DNA of 64,000 nucleotides from Scytalidium lignicola. Taxonomy: Eukaryota; Ascomycota; Leotiomycetes. The stretch is taken from the NCBI GenBank assembly GCA_002812745.2, contig NCSJ02000097.1, positions 1-64,000 of the forward strand. The letters run 5' to 3'. The position numbers and the translations under genes are program-made. This document shows, one piece after another, positions 43,063-53,887 of this stretch. The notes under the pieces were generated by a model. That model was not told where the DNA came from. It ran no database searches and was given only the letters and a program-made list of their open reading frames with translations. How positions within the stretch are numbered: position 1 is the stretch's first letter; every line of letters starts with the position of its first letter.

Positions 43063-45767
43063 ATGGAGATTGCTGATGTTGCGGACCAATATTTTACATA
43101 CCAAGATCGACTTGCATCTTTTCAGGTCGCGCATCCATTACCAAAGCGCAGGGGGTCAAATGCGAACTCGAAGGCTCCAAAGTCATTGAAATGGCCACAT
43201 AAGTTTTTATCAGCAGATGCGGTATGTGATGAGAGAAACCATTGTTGCCGAAGTTTGCTAACGTGCTGAAAGCTTGCCAAAGCTGGCTTCTTCTACCACC
43301 CACTTGAAGTCAATCCGGACAATGTCGCCTGCTTTCTTTGCCACAGTTTTCTCGACGGATGGGAGAAAGGGGACGATCCTTTGGCAGAACACTTGAAGCT
43401 CTCTCCTGACTGTGGGTGGGCTATTCTCGCGACAATCGAAGCCCAAGATGAAGACCTAAGCGAACACAACCCTCTCTCCCCAGAAATGGTTTCTGCTAGG
43501 AAGGCGACTTTCGCAGATAAATGGCCCTATGAGAGCAAGAAGGGCTGGAAATGCAAAGTCAAACAGGTATTGTATACCCGGTCTCGATTAACAATTCGGT
43601 TCTGATATGTCATACAGATGGTTGATGCTGGTTGGATGTATACACCAATGCCAGAGTCGGATGATATGGCAACATGTGTGTACTGTCAACTGGCTTTGGA
43701 CGGGTGGGAGCCATCAGATAAACCTTGGTAAGTTCGATGTGTCACGACTGCTCTTGGAGGAAATTCGCTAATAATCGCAGGGACGAACACCATGTCCGTT
43801 CCCCTGGTTGCTCCTTCTTCATGCTTGCGGAAGAACATAAACAGAGCAGAACCTCCAAAAATTCTAGGGCCAAGAAAGATAGAACGTCGAAACAGTCACG
43901 CCTCTCAACCCAATCAGCTTTTACAACCGCATCAGAAGCTCCTTCCTTCATAGATCTGCCTGTAGAAGATCAGGATAGTATTCTCACAACTTCAACGAGC
44001 GCGTCTACGACTCAAAGTGTGAAGAAAATGGCAAAAGAAAAGAAAGGATCTACCAAGGCCCGCAAGACAAAGGCTAAGAAGAGTGAGGCTGTCGAAATCG
44101 TACCGCCAGAGTCTGAATATACCATTACCGAAATTAAACCAAATTCGAAGACCGGGCGTGGTCGAAAGAGAAAGAGTGATGAGGTTACTGATGCAAACGT
44201 ATCTGTGGTTGATGTGGAAGCTCCTCCACCAAAACGTCGAAATACCCGGATGAGGGGGAGCCTTGCTACCAACGAGAGTGTATCCAATATCCAGGGACAA
44301 GAGAATACCGAACAACAACTGGAAACGGGTCGTAGAAGGGGTCGCTCTTCAACTACAAAAGCATCACGCAAAGCTTCTGTTTCTAAGAAAGAATCGTTAA
44401 GTTCAGCTATTCCAAACGACGAAGAGATTGATCGGGCTCTAGAGGCTGATCTTGAGCGGGAATTAACGGAAGATGAGGATAATCCACCAGTTATACTCCC
44501 TAAGAAGACAACCCGGCCCAGTAAAGCCACAAAAGCGGGTTATGATATGTTCGATCCAGAACCTGCAGAGATAGACGAGGCCATCATTGACGCTGAAATC
44601 GATGCAATAGAACTTGAATCTAAACCATTACCAAAAACTAAAGGTGGAAAAGCTAAAACCACTCGGAAGGTTTCAGCTAAGCAGCAAGCAGCTGCCGCGA
44701 AGAAGAAGGCGGTCATGGCCGAAGCTGAAGCGGCTGCTCATCTCATCAATGATTCTTTACAAAATATACTCGAGCCTGTGACAGAGATAGCACCAGCAAG
44801 AGGGAAAAGGGCAGCCTCTCGCCAGCTTCCTCAACAACCACCAGCAAAAAGCAAAAAGCAGTCTACCTTGGTTGAGCAGAAGGCTAGTTCTGATGATGAC
44901 ACGGATAGACGTGACTCGATGGCCGAGAACGACGACAGCATAATAAGCCAATCAACTGTTATCCGAGGTGAACAACCGCTCCGTGAAAGCATATTAAAGA
45001 ACGGCCTGGCTTTGCATAAAGATAAAGGCAAAGACATCGAGGAGACACTTGAGACAGCCGAGGACTCTGTAACCCTCACAGAGATCCATCCTCCACCAGC
45101 ACGAATTATAAAAGGCAAAAAGACATCACAGGTGGTGAAGGATGCTCATTTAGTAGATGAAAAACCTACTTCAGAACCAGAGCACATGGAGGATTCTATC
45201 GTTTCGATAGCTCCGCCGACAAAGGCGCCAAAGGCTCGAGGACGACCACAAAAAGCAGCAGCACACATACCACAGCCGACTACCTCTGCAGTTGGGGCAC
45301 CCCGATCTCCTTCTCCTTCGCCTAGAGAAGCAACGCCTTCTCAATCGCCCCAATCTTCGGATGCTGAGAATCACCCTCCATCATCGAAACCATCCATGGC
45401 GAAATCACCGCTTCCTCCCGTTTCCAGAACGCCGCTAGAGGCAAAAACCCCTACCATGTCTCCATCAAAGCGCAATGTCATTTCGGGTTTGCAGAGCACA
45501 GAACCTTGGACTGCTGTTGATCTTGATACATTCTTACAATCTCCCGGCAGCAAGGGTCCTGGATTGTTCGATCCTCAAGTTGAGAATTTGAAGAATGGGG
45601 AGTTAACAACTCCCGAGAAAAAGATGTCTGTTGAGGAATGGATCTATCATAATGCTCAATTAGCGGAAGAGAAGCTGAGAAATGAATGCGAGAAGATGGT
45701 TGGTGATTTCGAGCGAGAGGGTGGAAGAGCAATGAGGGCTTTAGAAGGGTTAATTTCTCATGAGTGA
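43063..45767 (+). CDS. BIR1: Bir1/survivin-type chromosomal passenger protein with two BIR domains
   Basis: Bir1 (fission yeast Cut17, animal survivin) targets the Aurora kinase complex to centromeres and the spindle midzone. Four exons: 43063-43221, 43273-43566, 43618-43727 and 43781-45767; 849 residues. BIR1 covers about residues 17-103 (CFLCHSFLDGWEKGDDPLAE, then HLKLSPDCGW) and BIR2 about 137-205 (CVYCQLALDGWEPSDKPWDE, then HHVRSPGC). Each has the C-x2-C-x16-H-x6-C zinc ligands. The middle 550 residues are disordered, with Lys-rich stretches, acidic patches and AT-hook-like or CDK-type sites (RGRPQK; SPSPSPREATPSQSP). The C-terminus ends with a conserved helix (VEEWIYHNAQLAEEKLRNEC), expected to bundle with the INCENP and borealin homologues. 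The domain pair and long C-terminal part are the normal fungal arrangement. The gene converges on MAD1 with 290 bp between stops. Confidence 0.95.
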
Positions 45768-46057
45768 TGTTTATCTACTTGTGAGGCTGTGAAGGACTAA
45801 TGACTTGATGTTTGGTTTAATTTGACGTGAGTCTGGTAGTAGGCGTTTGGGGAATCTGTGCACCGGTGATGAGGTTTTTGGGTTCAAATATTCAAATATT
45901 CATTATTGATAGGCATTTTTGCTCTTCGAATCCAATTGAAGATATTTCCAACAAAAATTCCCCATATGTTTAAGCTCCCGAGGAAAGAATCCTGTCAACG
46001 CCTTAACTCCATGGTCATTAAGCCTCTCGGCCTTGTACATATTAATTCATACAACGT

Positions 46058-48373
46058 TTATACCTCAACCCTCAATGTCCCATCTCCCCTAGCCTCCTCG
46101 TAAAACTCTAACGTTAATGCTGCTAAAAAGCATGGAATGCTTCCTCTTTCATTAACCCAAAATCGAATCTGACTCATGATCTTCTTCGCGAAAGCGCTCT
46201 CCGGTCCACCACTGACCTTCATAGTCCCCCTTTCGCCATCAAAGACGATAGAATTCTCATCATCCCCCTTTGAGGGGTAGAAATAGCTCGTGACTCGCAT
46301 CTTCCCATTCGGCATAAAGACCACATCCCATCCCAGCAAGCTGACGACTAATTCTCGGAACTCTTGCGATTTTGCAAGCCAGACTTTCTTGAGACGATCG
46401 TTGCGCTTCTTTTCGGACTTGAGTGCCTCTTCTGCGTCAGCCACATCTCGTTGGCTGGCTTCCAGTGTGGTGAGCGGGACGGAATCGATTTTTGAGCTGG
46501 CTCTTCCACCATTTTGGAGTTGGGCAAGGAGGTCTGCGTTTTCTTTGCGGAGGGAGTTTAGGGTTGAGAGTTTTATGGCTTCGTACTCGGAGGTTGGATT
46601 GGAGCGAAGGGAGAGGATGCGGGTTTTGGATTCTTTGGTTGAGGCTTTGAGACGTTCTTGTGTCACATCAAACTCTTTTTGGAGGAGCTTAGTAGAGGTT
46701 TGTAGTTTGCTGAGCTCGTCTTGCAGTTTTCGATTCTTGCGCAACAGTTGGCCGAGTTGTTCGCTGTCGGCCGATTCTTCATGAGATCGTTTAGTGCTAG
46801 TTTTTTCTTGGGCTGGCTTCAAGGTCTCTGCCAAAGCTAGATCTTCGTGAAGAGTTTGAATTTCTTGTCGGTATTTGTCCACAAGATCTTCCAGTTCTTG
46901 AACACGATCGATCTTTGCTCGATCAACCGTTTCTGGCTGGAATGTGGTATCTTCGGTGTCAAAAGTCTTGAGCTGTGCACGAAGGTATTCTACTTCTTTT
47001 ATAGCTAGAGCACGTTGACGTTCAAGTCGCAACTTAGCCTTGATATCACCACCTGTACTCGACGCTGACTTCAACTGTTGCACCTGCTCAGCCATTTTCG
47101 CCTTTTCAGCTTCCAGGTTTTGGATGATGCTGTCTTTCTCCGAAAGTTCAGGTTCTAGACCGCCTAGTTTTTCCACTAGAGTTGCATTCTGTAATCGTTC
47201 CTGGACTAAAGCTCTGGCTACAGCTTCTGGAGAATCAAATTCAACTTGTCCATCAGCCCCCTCCCGGCTCTGAAGGTAAGCTGTCCAGGCAAGACGTTCA
47301 TCTTCTAATCTTTGTCGTTGAATTCTTGCCTCTTCAAGTTCATTCTCAAGGCCCTCTTTCGCCTCTAACCTAATCTGAAGCGATCTTTTCTCTTCTTCGA
47401 CGACCTCGACGCTCTTGTGGATAGCTGTATAGTGTTTAAGTTGGACGGCCTGTTCTCGATTCGTCGCCTCTAACCTCCGGATATGTGTGACCTGCTCACT
47501 GAGTTCCCTCTTGATAATCTCCAGTGTATCTACATCTCCTGACTGGGCCTTTAGTCGCAGGACTTCGCCCTCCAAATTCCCATATGCCACGTCCTTATCC
47601 GCTAATTCCTGCTGAACCTTTTGCAGCGCCTCCTCTTTCCGGTCAGAGTCCTGTTGAAGTTCCTCTAAAGTTTGCTGAAGAGTCTTATTTCTGGTCTCTA
47701 ACTCCCCTGCCTTCCTCTCTAGAATCCGTACACTTTCCTCCCTCTCAGTTCTCATGTCCTCAAGTTCTTCGTGAAGCTCCCTCTTGCTCTCTTCCAACTC
47801 CCTCAGACGCTTCTCCAACGCCGCTCTCTCATTGGTAGCTGCATCCTTCACCTCCGTTGCCTCCTTAAGCAATGACTCGTATTGCCTTACAGCTCTTGAT
47901 CTCTCTGCTTCTGCAGCCTGCATCTTCTTAAAATCCTCCTCTCCTTTCCTCCTGGCTTCGCGAACCTCGCTTTCATGTCTTAGCTTTGCCAATTCTTCCT
48001 CTTGATTATGTGAATCTATTGTATATCGGAGGGTCTTGATTTCGGCTTTAAGCTCATCTAATTCTCTGCGATGGTATTCTTGATCTTGATCAGGGTCCTG
48101 GCTGGTTCTGTCTCGTCCAAATGGGGCGGATGGGATACGTGATACAGACATTCGGCGGGCTTCTCTCGAAGGAGGACGGGAAGGGGGCCTTGCAATTGTT
48201 TCTGCGCCTGTCATGAAATCGAAGCTTGGTTGCGTGTTTGCAGCGCGCATCATTGATATCCTCGATTGCGCCCTGGGAATACCACTACCTATGCTGGTGC
48301 GGTGGCCAGCGCCAATGGAGGTCCTCCCAGTTCTTGATGCATCATCCCGTTGTTGCGGAGTATGCGCCCTCAT
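46058..48373 (-). CDS. MAD1: Spindle assembly checkpoint protein Mad1
   Basis: Mad1 recruits and converts Mad2 at unattached kinetochores. This is a single exon of 771 residues from the ATG at 48373. The frame is open upstream to 48571, through an N in a T run at 48422, but offers no ATG. The N-terminus has PSFDFMTGAE, resembling the conserved start of fungal Mad1. Residues about 100-660 are almost continuous coiled coil (HRRELDELKAEIKTL onward). The Mad2-interaction region lies near residue 600, and SLRKENADLLAQLQ starts at 607. The C-terminal RWD-like domain (about 665-771) has FRELVVSLLGWDVVFMPNGK and FWVNERGSIPCFLAALTLEF, the kinetochore and Bub1-binding head. The family is certain, and the absence of introns is unusual beside its neighbours. 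Confidence 0.95.
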   Translation of the reverse strand: MRAHTPQQRDDASRTGRTSIGAGHRTSIGSGIPRAQSRISMMRAANTQPSFDFMTGAETIARPPSRPPSREARRMSVSRIPSAPFGRDRTSQDPDQDQEYHRRELDELKAEIKTLRYTIDSHNQEEELAKLRHESEVREARRKGEEDFKKMQAAEAERSRAVRQYESLLKEATEVKDAATNERAALEKRLRELEESKRELHEELEDMRTEREESVRILERKAGELETRNKTLQQTLEELQQDSDRKEEALQKVQQELADKDVAYGNLEGEVLRLKAQSGDVDTLEIIKRELSEQVTHIRRLEATNREQAVQLKHYTAIHKSVEVVEEEKRSLQIRLEAKEGLENELEEARIQRQRLEDERLAWTAYLQSREGADGQVEFDSPEAVARALVQERLQNATLVEKLGGLEPELSEKDSIIQNLEAEKAKMAEQVQQLKSASSTGGDIKAKLRLERQRALAIKEVEYLRAQLKTFDTEDTTFQPETVDRAKIDRVQELEDLVDKYRQEIQTLHEDLALAETLKPAQEKTSTKRSHEESADSEQLGQLLRKNRKLQDELSKLQTSTKLLQKEFDVTQERLKASTKESKTRILSLRSNPTSEYEAIKLSTLNSLRKENADLLAQLQNGGRASSKIDSVPLTTLEASQRDVADAEEALKSEKKRNDRLKKVWLAKSQEFRELVVSLLGWDVVFMPNGKMRVTSYFYPSKGDDENSIVFDGERGTMKVSGGPESAFAKKIMSQIRFWVNERGSIPCFLAALTLEFYEEARGDGTLRVEV

Positions 48374-49135
48374 ATCTGTGGTTGAAAATAGCCAGAGGGG
48401 CTCAGCGTTGCTGTCTTCTTCNTTTTTTTTTTTAAAGCTGAGTGTATCATTCAGTACGGGAGTACCAAAAGATTCACGGTTGATGAGCGTGATCACGTGG
48501 TGGCTAAACAAACTAACGAGGCGCTTTGTTGGCGGGGTGAAGCGAATGCGAGTTGTCGTTGACGATGACAAAGGTGTGAAAAGCGTGCGGAAGAATATCT
48601 CTTCAATACGTTAATATCAATGTAGCCTCAGACAGACACTTAAAAGGGGAAATTAATCTTTACAACATATATACAGGTTGATATCTACGGTTGTGAGTGG
48701 TTTTATGCTCAGTTCTGAGTCTTGCCTGTGTCAGAAGGGTTTGTAGATAGCTTGAAGATTTGGTATGCTAGCTAGAGCTAGTCGAAGCTCAAGAGTAGAC
48801 GACTCAAGCAACAGAATTAGCTCTCTCAAATTCATTTGCATTGAATTCTGCTTTGCTTGTTTTCTGATGTCTAAAAAGAACTTTAGAAAGACCTAGAACA
48901 TGTCCCTGATTATGTCCCCGCCAATCTAGCAGCGCGTCATATTACTAAGGACTCTTGCTTTCTTCACGAATCGAAACGCCGCAACAGTTTCTCTAAAGGT
49001 CCCCAGCAAACATACCCACCTCAACTCCACATTTGCTATGTTCATGGCTCTACATAACCGGTGACAACTCTGCAGCACTTGCTGCTTGATAGCGAACCCT
49101 CGTATGCGACCAATTGACACAATCACATCTCACAA
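48374..49135. promoter_or_regulatory. Divergent region between MAD1 and TAM41
   Basis: 762 bp between divergent starts. The MAD1-side 5' UTR contains a poly-T run with an N at 48422. No gene supported. Confidence 0.5.
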
Positions 49136-50818
49136 ATGGCTGCTAGGTTTGCTTTGGTACGCAACTGAGCGAGAACTCGAAAAGCGACTAGAGTTCAACT
49201 GCTAACAATCAATACGTATTAGGTCACTAGACCACTTCAACTCCGTTCAGAGAGCCTGCTAGCATCAGGCTTACGTATCGGACGTCACGGATATTTACCG
49301 TTACAAGCTGCTTCCTCACGACGGTCGTGGGCATCTTCAACTCAAAATGCCCCAACACCGAACAGCCAGACAACCAGTGATCATAGATCAGATAGCACCT
49401 CCTCAGAATCTACCGCTCCCTCATCTGCTAGCAATGCATACTCGCAATCATCGTCTTTAACGAGCAGCATCCCAACTGATTGGGAAGAAAACCCCGATTT
49501 CAACATTTCACAGTTCTCCCAACTTCCGCATTCAAACTTTGGTGTCAACCAGCATATGCTTATAAATGACGAATTCAAGGAAGCGTTACGGCAGATTTTA
49601 TGGCAATTTCGAGCTCCTATACGATATGCCTTTGCATATGGATCCGGAGTATTCCCACAATCAAGCAAGCCAGCAACTGCATCAACGGTTGCATCTATTC
49701 ACCCAAATCCACCACCAGCTGTTATAAAAGCACAAGGAGGAACACCCAAGATGATAGATTTTATCTTTGGAGTTTCATACACTCAGCACTGGCATTCACT
49801 GAACTTAAATCAACATAGGGACCATTACTCTGCGCTTGGATCACTCGGGTCCGGTGCAGTATCATGGGTCCAAGACAAATGGGGTGCAGGTGTATATTTC
49901 AATCCCTACGTTGTAGTCAACGGAACCCTCATCAAATACGGTGTTGTGAACCTCGACACACTCTGTTCCGATCTCTCCGAATGGAACTCTCTCTACTTAG
50001 CCGGACGTCTCCAAAAACCCGTGAAGATCCTCAGAGATGATCCACGGGTTCGTCTCGCAAATCAAGTAAACCTCATCTCAGCCCTCCGAACTGCACTCCT
50101 CCTTCTTCCATCCACCTTCACAGAACAAGAACTCTACGGCACCATTGCAAATATAAGCTATCTAGGCGACCCTCGAATGTCCCTACCGACCGAAGACCCC
50201 CAAAAGGTAGCAAACATAGTGGGCCACAACCTACCCAACTTCCGACAACTCTACAGTCCCCTGATTGAAAATCTCCCCAACGTAAGCTTTTCAGATCCGA
50301 AGTGTTCCAATCCATCCTGGCAATCAGATCCTACAGCCAACGTCTGCCTACAACAAGACATGGACCCCGTAAAGCGCGGAAACATGGTGCGTCGTCTCCC
50401 GAAAGCCTTCCGCGAGAAGTTGTACTTTAGATACCAAGAAAAATTCCAAATCCCGCGATCCGAGTTCAACAAGATGCTCGAAGCCTCAAGCGATGAAGAT
50501 GCTAGCGGGATCAAGAGGAGACAAGGAGGCAGGTTCGAACGCCGGATAGCCAGTGAACCGCCAGACGATCTAGGTTTGGAAGTCAGAGGAGTGATCAAGA
50601 AGACTATCGGATGGCCAAGCACGAGCCAGAGTCTGAAGTCAGGTTTGACGGCTGGGATCGGAAGGAGCATACGATATACGCAGGAGAAGATGGAGAAACA
50701 TCGACTTGGGAAGAAGAAAGCCGCCGAAGAGGCGAAACTCAGCTCGGAGAAAGGAGAAGAAGAGAAAAAATCAGAGACCGCAACTTCTCCTAATCAAGAA
50801 AAGGAAAAGCAAGGTTAA
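49136..50818 (+). CDS. TAM41: Tam41, mitochondrial CDP-diacylglycerol synthase
   Basis: Tam41 converts phosphatidic acid and CTP to CDP-diacylglycerol on the matrix side of the inner membrane, the first step toward cardiolipin. Two exons: 49136-49156 (only seven codons) and 49223-50818, with an intron at 49157-49222; 538 residues. The N-terminus (MAARFALVTRPLQLR, then rich in Ser and Arg) is a presequence. The nucleotidyltransferase core begins with YAFAYGSGVF (residues 142-151) and MIDFIFGV with Asp186 as a metal ligand. NLDTLCSDLSEWNSLYLAGR and the later LRTALLLLP follow the family. The tail after about residue 445 is longer than in yeast (Saccharomyces Tam41 is about 385 residues) and ends in a Lys/Glu-rich stretch (KKAAEEAKLSSEKGEEEKK). 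The enzyme identity is firm; the role of the long tail is unknown. Confidence 0.94.
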
Positions 50819-51682
50819 TCACGAACAGCAGCAGCAGCAGCAGCAGCAACAACAACATCAACAACAACAACAACCTGTACAATTCTATCTAACTCTCTCA
50901 GAAATGGCGGGGGCGGAATTTAGGTGCATCAGCGATTGACGAAAATTCCTTCTTGTGTTTTGTATCTCTTTAAGAAACTTTGTTCATGTATATAGAGATG
51001 AGATGGACGGAGTAAGGCGGTTTTTGTGATCCGTCCCACCACCCAAAGGCCCTTTTATTCTTTTTTTGNTTTTTTTATACGTACCCCGCCTCTCTGAACT
51101 TGCTTACCTTAAGAATAAAAAGGTAGTAGCAACTAGACTCTTTTTTTCCCACGAGAACTCTTTTTTCTTTTGTTCCTCCTCTTTGTATTAGGCAGCAACA
51201 ATAACGGGAATTGATTGTTATTGTTGTATAGCATGCAAGCATGGAATGGTTTTTTGCGCGGAGAAGATGTGTGGGTATTCACCACACCTGGGGGTTTCCC
51301 AATGAAAGAAGAAGAAAACCCCTCTAGAAGAATAATAATAGTGGAATTCATATGAATTTTGTAGAAAATTTGTGTATGGAACTGTTTCCAACGTGCGTGC
51401 AGGTTCAAAGTAATATTGTAATGTGTTTATATTTCTTAAGGAAAATCTTTGTCTAAGCGTCAATGCTGTCTGGGCATCTAATAACTCTATCTATCTCTGA
51501 TGATAAGAGAGCCCATACTTACCTGTATATGTGTATCGATGTAACCGGATATTTCTAATAACTCCTAACGCTAAGTGTCGCTCCCTGAAAATGCCTGAGA
51601 ACCGTGTCCAAACCCCGTCTATATATACCAATCTAGCACAAAATACAAACCCGTCAATAACAGTAAAATTCTAATCCAACTC
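50819..51682. other. Intergenic between convergent TAM41 and the Mpv17-family gene
   Basis: Contains the CAG/CAA repeat, T-rich runs with an N at 51069, and two 3' flanks. Open frames here on the minus strand (51133-51463) are unsupported. Confidence 0.5.
50826..50876 (+). repeat. CAG/CAA microsatellite just after the TAM41 stop
   Basis: About 17 consecutive CAG or CAA-type triplets (with one CAT) begin 8 bp after the TAM41 stop codon. In the +1 frame relative to TAM41 they would encode polyglutamine. Here they most likely lie in the 3' UTR. Confidence 0.85.
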
Positions 51683-52561
51683 TCAAGCAACTTCTGTCAA
51701 GCAGATCTGTTTACCATTCGTAGCAGGAGTACTATTTAAATCCCTCTCCAATACTTCCTCCACCTCTGCCTTGCGATTTAAGTAACTCAAATAAGTCTGC
51801 CACCCGATAGCAATCACGCCGGCAAAAATACTCCTGTGCTCAGGTGAGATGAAGGTGAAGCTGAATGCCGTGACGGCAGGCCAGAGTCTGCAGCTGTTGA
51901 TCCAGGATATGGGTACGGTGCGGACAAGACGGTCCCAGATTTGCTGAGGGGAGTCGCCTGAGAGGAGTGACTGCATGCCGAAGAAGTAGGTGTTGAAAAG
52001 GGGGGCGAAGGCGATTTGGTTAACGGTTACTTTTGTGAAGAGGGAGAGGATTTTGGACGAATAATTAAAGTTGTTATTTAGGAAGATGAACCTGTGAGTT
52101 GGCGTGTTAGTTCATAACTAATTTAAAAATTAGTTGAAGAGGTTTCCTAACCATTTGTAGCTCGGAATCGATGAACCAGCACTGATTATCAACGCGCGCA
52201 GCGTCCTCATAGGATCATAATCCCCTCCACTCATATTCTGCGCCGATAAGTCTCCTAGAAAGTATATCACCAACGAACTGCAGAACTGCGTCAGATACGG
52301 TCGATCCCTCTGCGATTTTCCATATGCCTGGATGCCTCTAGACAGCGGGCCTAATCTCTGCCATAACGGCACAGCCGGCACGACATTATGGACAGGAATA
52401 GAGGTCTGAGTGGTTGTGTTGCCCCCTTCTTCGGATCTTCCACGGGTGGTATTTACTTGACGGTGTTGGTGTTTTGCGAAATTCGGAGAGCGACTGGGGA
52501 AGTGCGACCGTCGCAAGACGACTCGAGTGAGAGGAGCCGTCTTGATCGCAAAGACAGCCAT
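51683..52561 (-). CDS. Mpv17/PMP22 family membrane protein
   Basis: Members (Sym1, Mpv17, PXMP2, Neurospora WSC) are four-helix proteins of mitochondrial inner or peroxisomal membranes, thought to act in membrane permeability or organelle integrity. Two exons: 52561-52152 and 52091-51683, with an intron at 52092-52151 (GTTAGG donor, CACAG acceptor, phase 2); 272 residues. The family start is at RPYLTQFCSSLVIYFLGDLSAQ. It continues with DPMRTLRALIISAGSSIPSY, then KVTVNQIAFAPLFNTYFFGM. The signature follows in the C-terminal part: IWDRLVRTVPISWINSCRLW, then PAVTAFSFTFISPEHRSIFA. The first 65 residues are basic and Ser/Thr-rich, in favour of mitochondrial import, but peroxisomal targeting cannot be excluded. 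The tail after the last helix is about 30 residues. The gene is divergent from the HTH gene, 281 bp away. Confidence 0.88.
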
Positions 52562-52842
52562 TTTTTAAGGAAATGGTTATTATCTATAATAACTTTATGG
52601 AAAGAAGTAAAGGTGGGATCGTAAAATAGATTTCTCTATGTCCCGTTCCTACCCCGTGGACCGAATTGTAGCCGATAAGGCGTAATCGCCCGCTGGCACA
52701 GTAGATCCCTGTCAAATTGCAACATCATTCGCGGCTCAAGCTCAGGTACGCGACACCTTCCTCAAGTCACCCATCAGCTAGAGGAGACGACGTGTTCGAA
52801 CAACGCATCTTGAGTTTCAGCGATTAGAACTTGGGCGTAACT

Positions 52843-53887
52843 ATGGATGGGCAGAAGACTGGAGAATTTGAGTCAGATCGCAATATCCAAGTGAGTCTAG
52901 ACGGCAGCCAAAGAGACCATGATGGAATCAGACAAGTAGAAGCCATTGATCAAATGGAGCAAATGGACGAAATAGATCAGGTCATGGATAGTGATGATAA
53001 CGACTGTGACGAGAATGAAGATGGAGAGCTACAGCCACAGCAACAAACCCAGAACATTGGCACATCGATACCAATTGAAAGTACTCGACAGGACGAAAGA
53101 AAGATATATAAAGAGAATATGAGACGGGCGTTCGAATGGATGCTAGAGCACCCAACTGAATCTCCGAGAGATGCAGGCCGGCATTTCGGCGTAATACCAC
53201 GCTCTGTTGCACGGAAATGGAAACGATACAAAGAACGACAAGGACGGCCCCCAAAACCGATAGGACGACCCAAAGTTATTCTCCCAAAACAAGAAGCCGC
53301 GCTAGCAAAGTTCTGTCGTGACTGCTACGAAGGCGGCTCACCGGTTACAAGACATGTGGTTTGGGCGGCGGCTGCGATGCTGCGGAGTCTGGAGGATCCA
53401 CCAAAACCGCCGCCCGCAAAGAATTGGTTGCGTACTTGGTTGAGGACGAGTCCGTTGCATGCTATCAAAACAACACCACCAATGAGCAGGGGACGGAAAC
53501 AGGCAGTGGTTATGGAGAATGTGAGGAGGCGGTTGGCGAATCTGCCAGAGATACCGAAAGACACACTTCTTCCACCGGGGCCCAAGGTGATACCGTTCAA
53601 AGATCAAGAGTATGAGATTATTGTCCCTAGAGACATCGTAGCGGTAAGATGTCTTCATCCACTAACCATCGTTTGTCGCAAGTTTCTTACTGTAATAGGA
53701 GAGTGCCACGAACTCTCAGCAGCTTCAGTCTGAGAGCCCAGTCGATCCTTTAGAGGAGTCTGCTCCATCTGCGCCATCTGCGCCATCTGCTTCATCTGCT
53801 TCATCTGCTCCACACGGAAATACTTTTGCATATACAGAACTGGTATATCAGCAGCTCCCTATTGGAAGCATAATGCGCTTGGTTTAG
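52843..53887 (+). CDS. Psq/CENP-B-type helix-turn-helix protein lacking a transposase domain
   Basis: Two exons: 52843-53643 and 53699-53887, with an intron at 53644-53698 (GTAAGA donor, phase 0); 329 residues. After an acidic N-terminus (QMEQMDEIDQVMDSDDNDCD) come two DNA-binding helix-turn-helix units. The first is psq-like: AFEWMLEHPTESPRDAGRHF then GVIPRSVARKWKRY (about 92-125). The second is CENP-B-like: ILPKQEAALAKFCRDCYEGG, ending NWLRTWLRTSPLHAIKT (about 146-210). These two are the N-terminal half of pogo/Tc5-type transposases. A DDE catalytic domain would normally follow. Here the protein ends about 120 residues later with a short Ser/Ala/Pro repeat region (53759-53811) and FAYTELVYQQLP. 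The frame is clean and spliced, so I read it as a host gene, possibly a domesticated transposase DNA-binding part. Targets are unknown. Confidence 0.75.

Noticed and set aside
48374..48571. N-terminal extension of MAD1
   Set aside because: The frame is open but offers no ATG and crosses a poly-T run with an N; the first ATG is at 48373 and fits the family.
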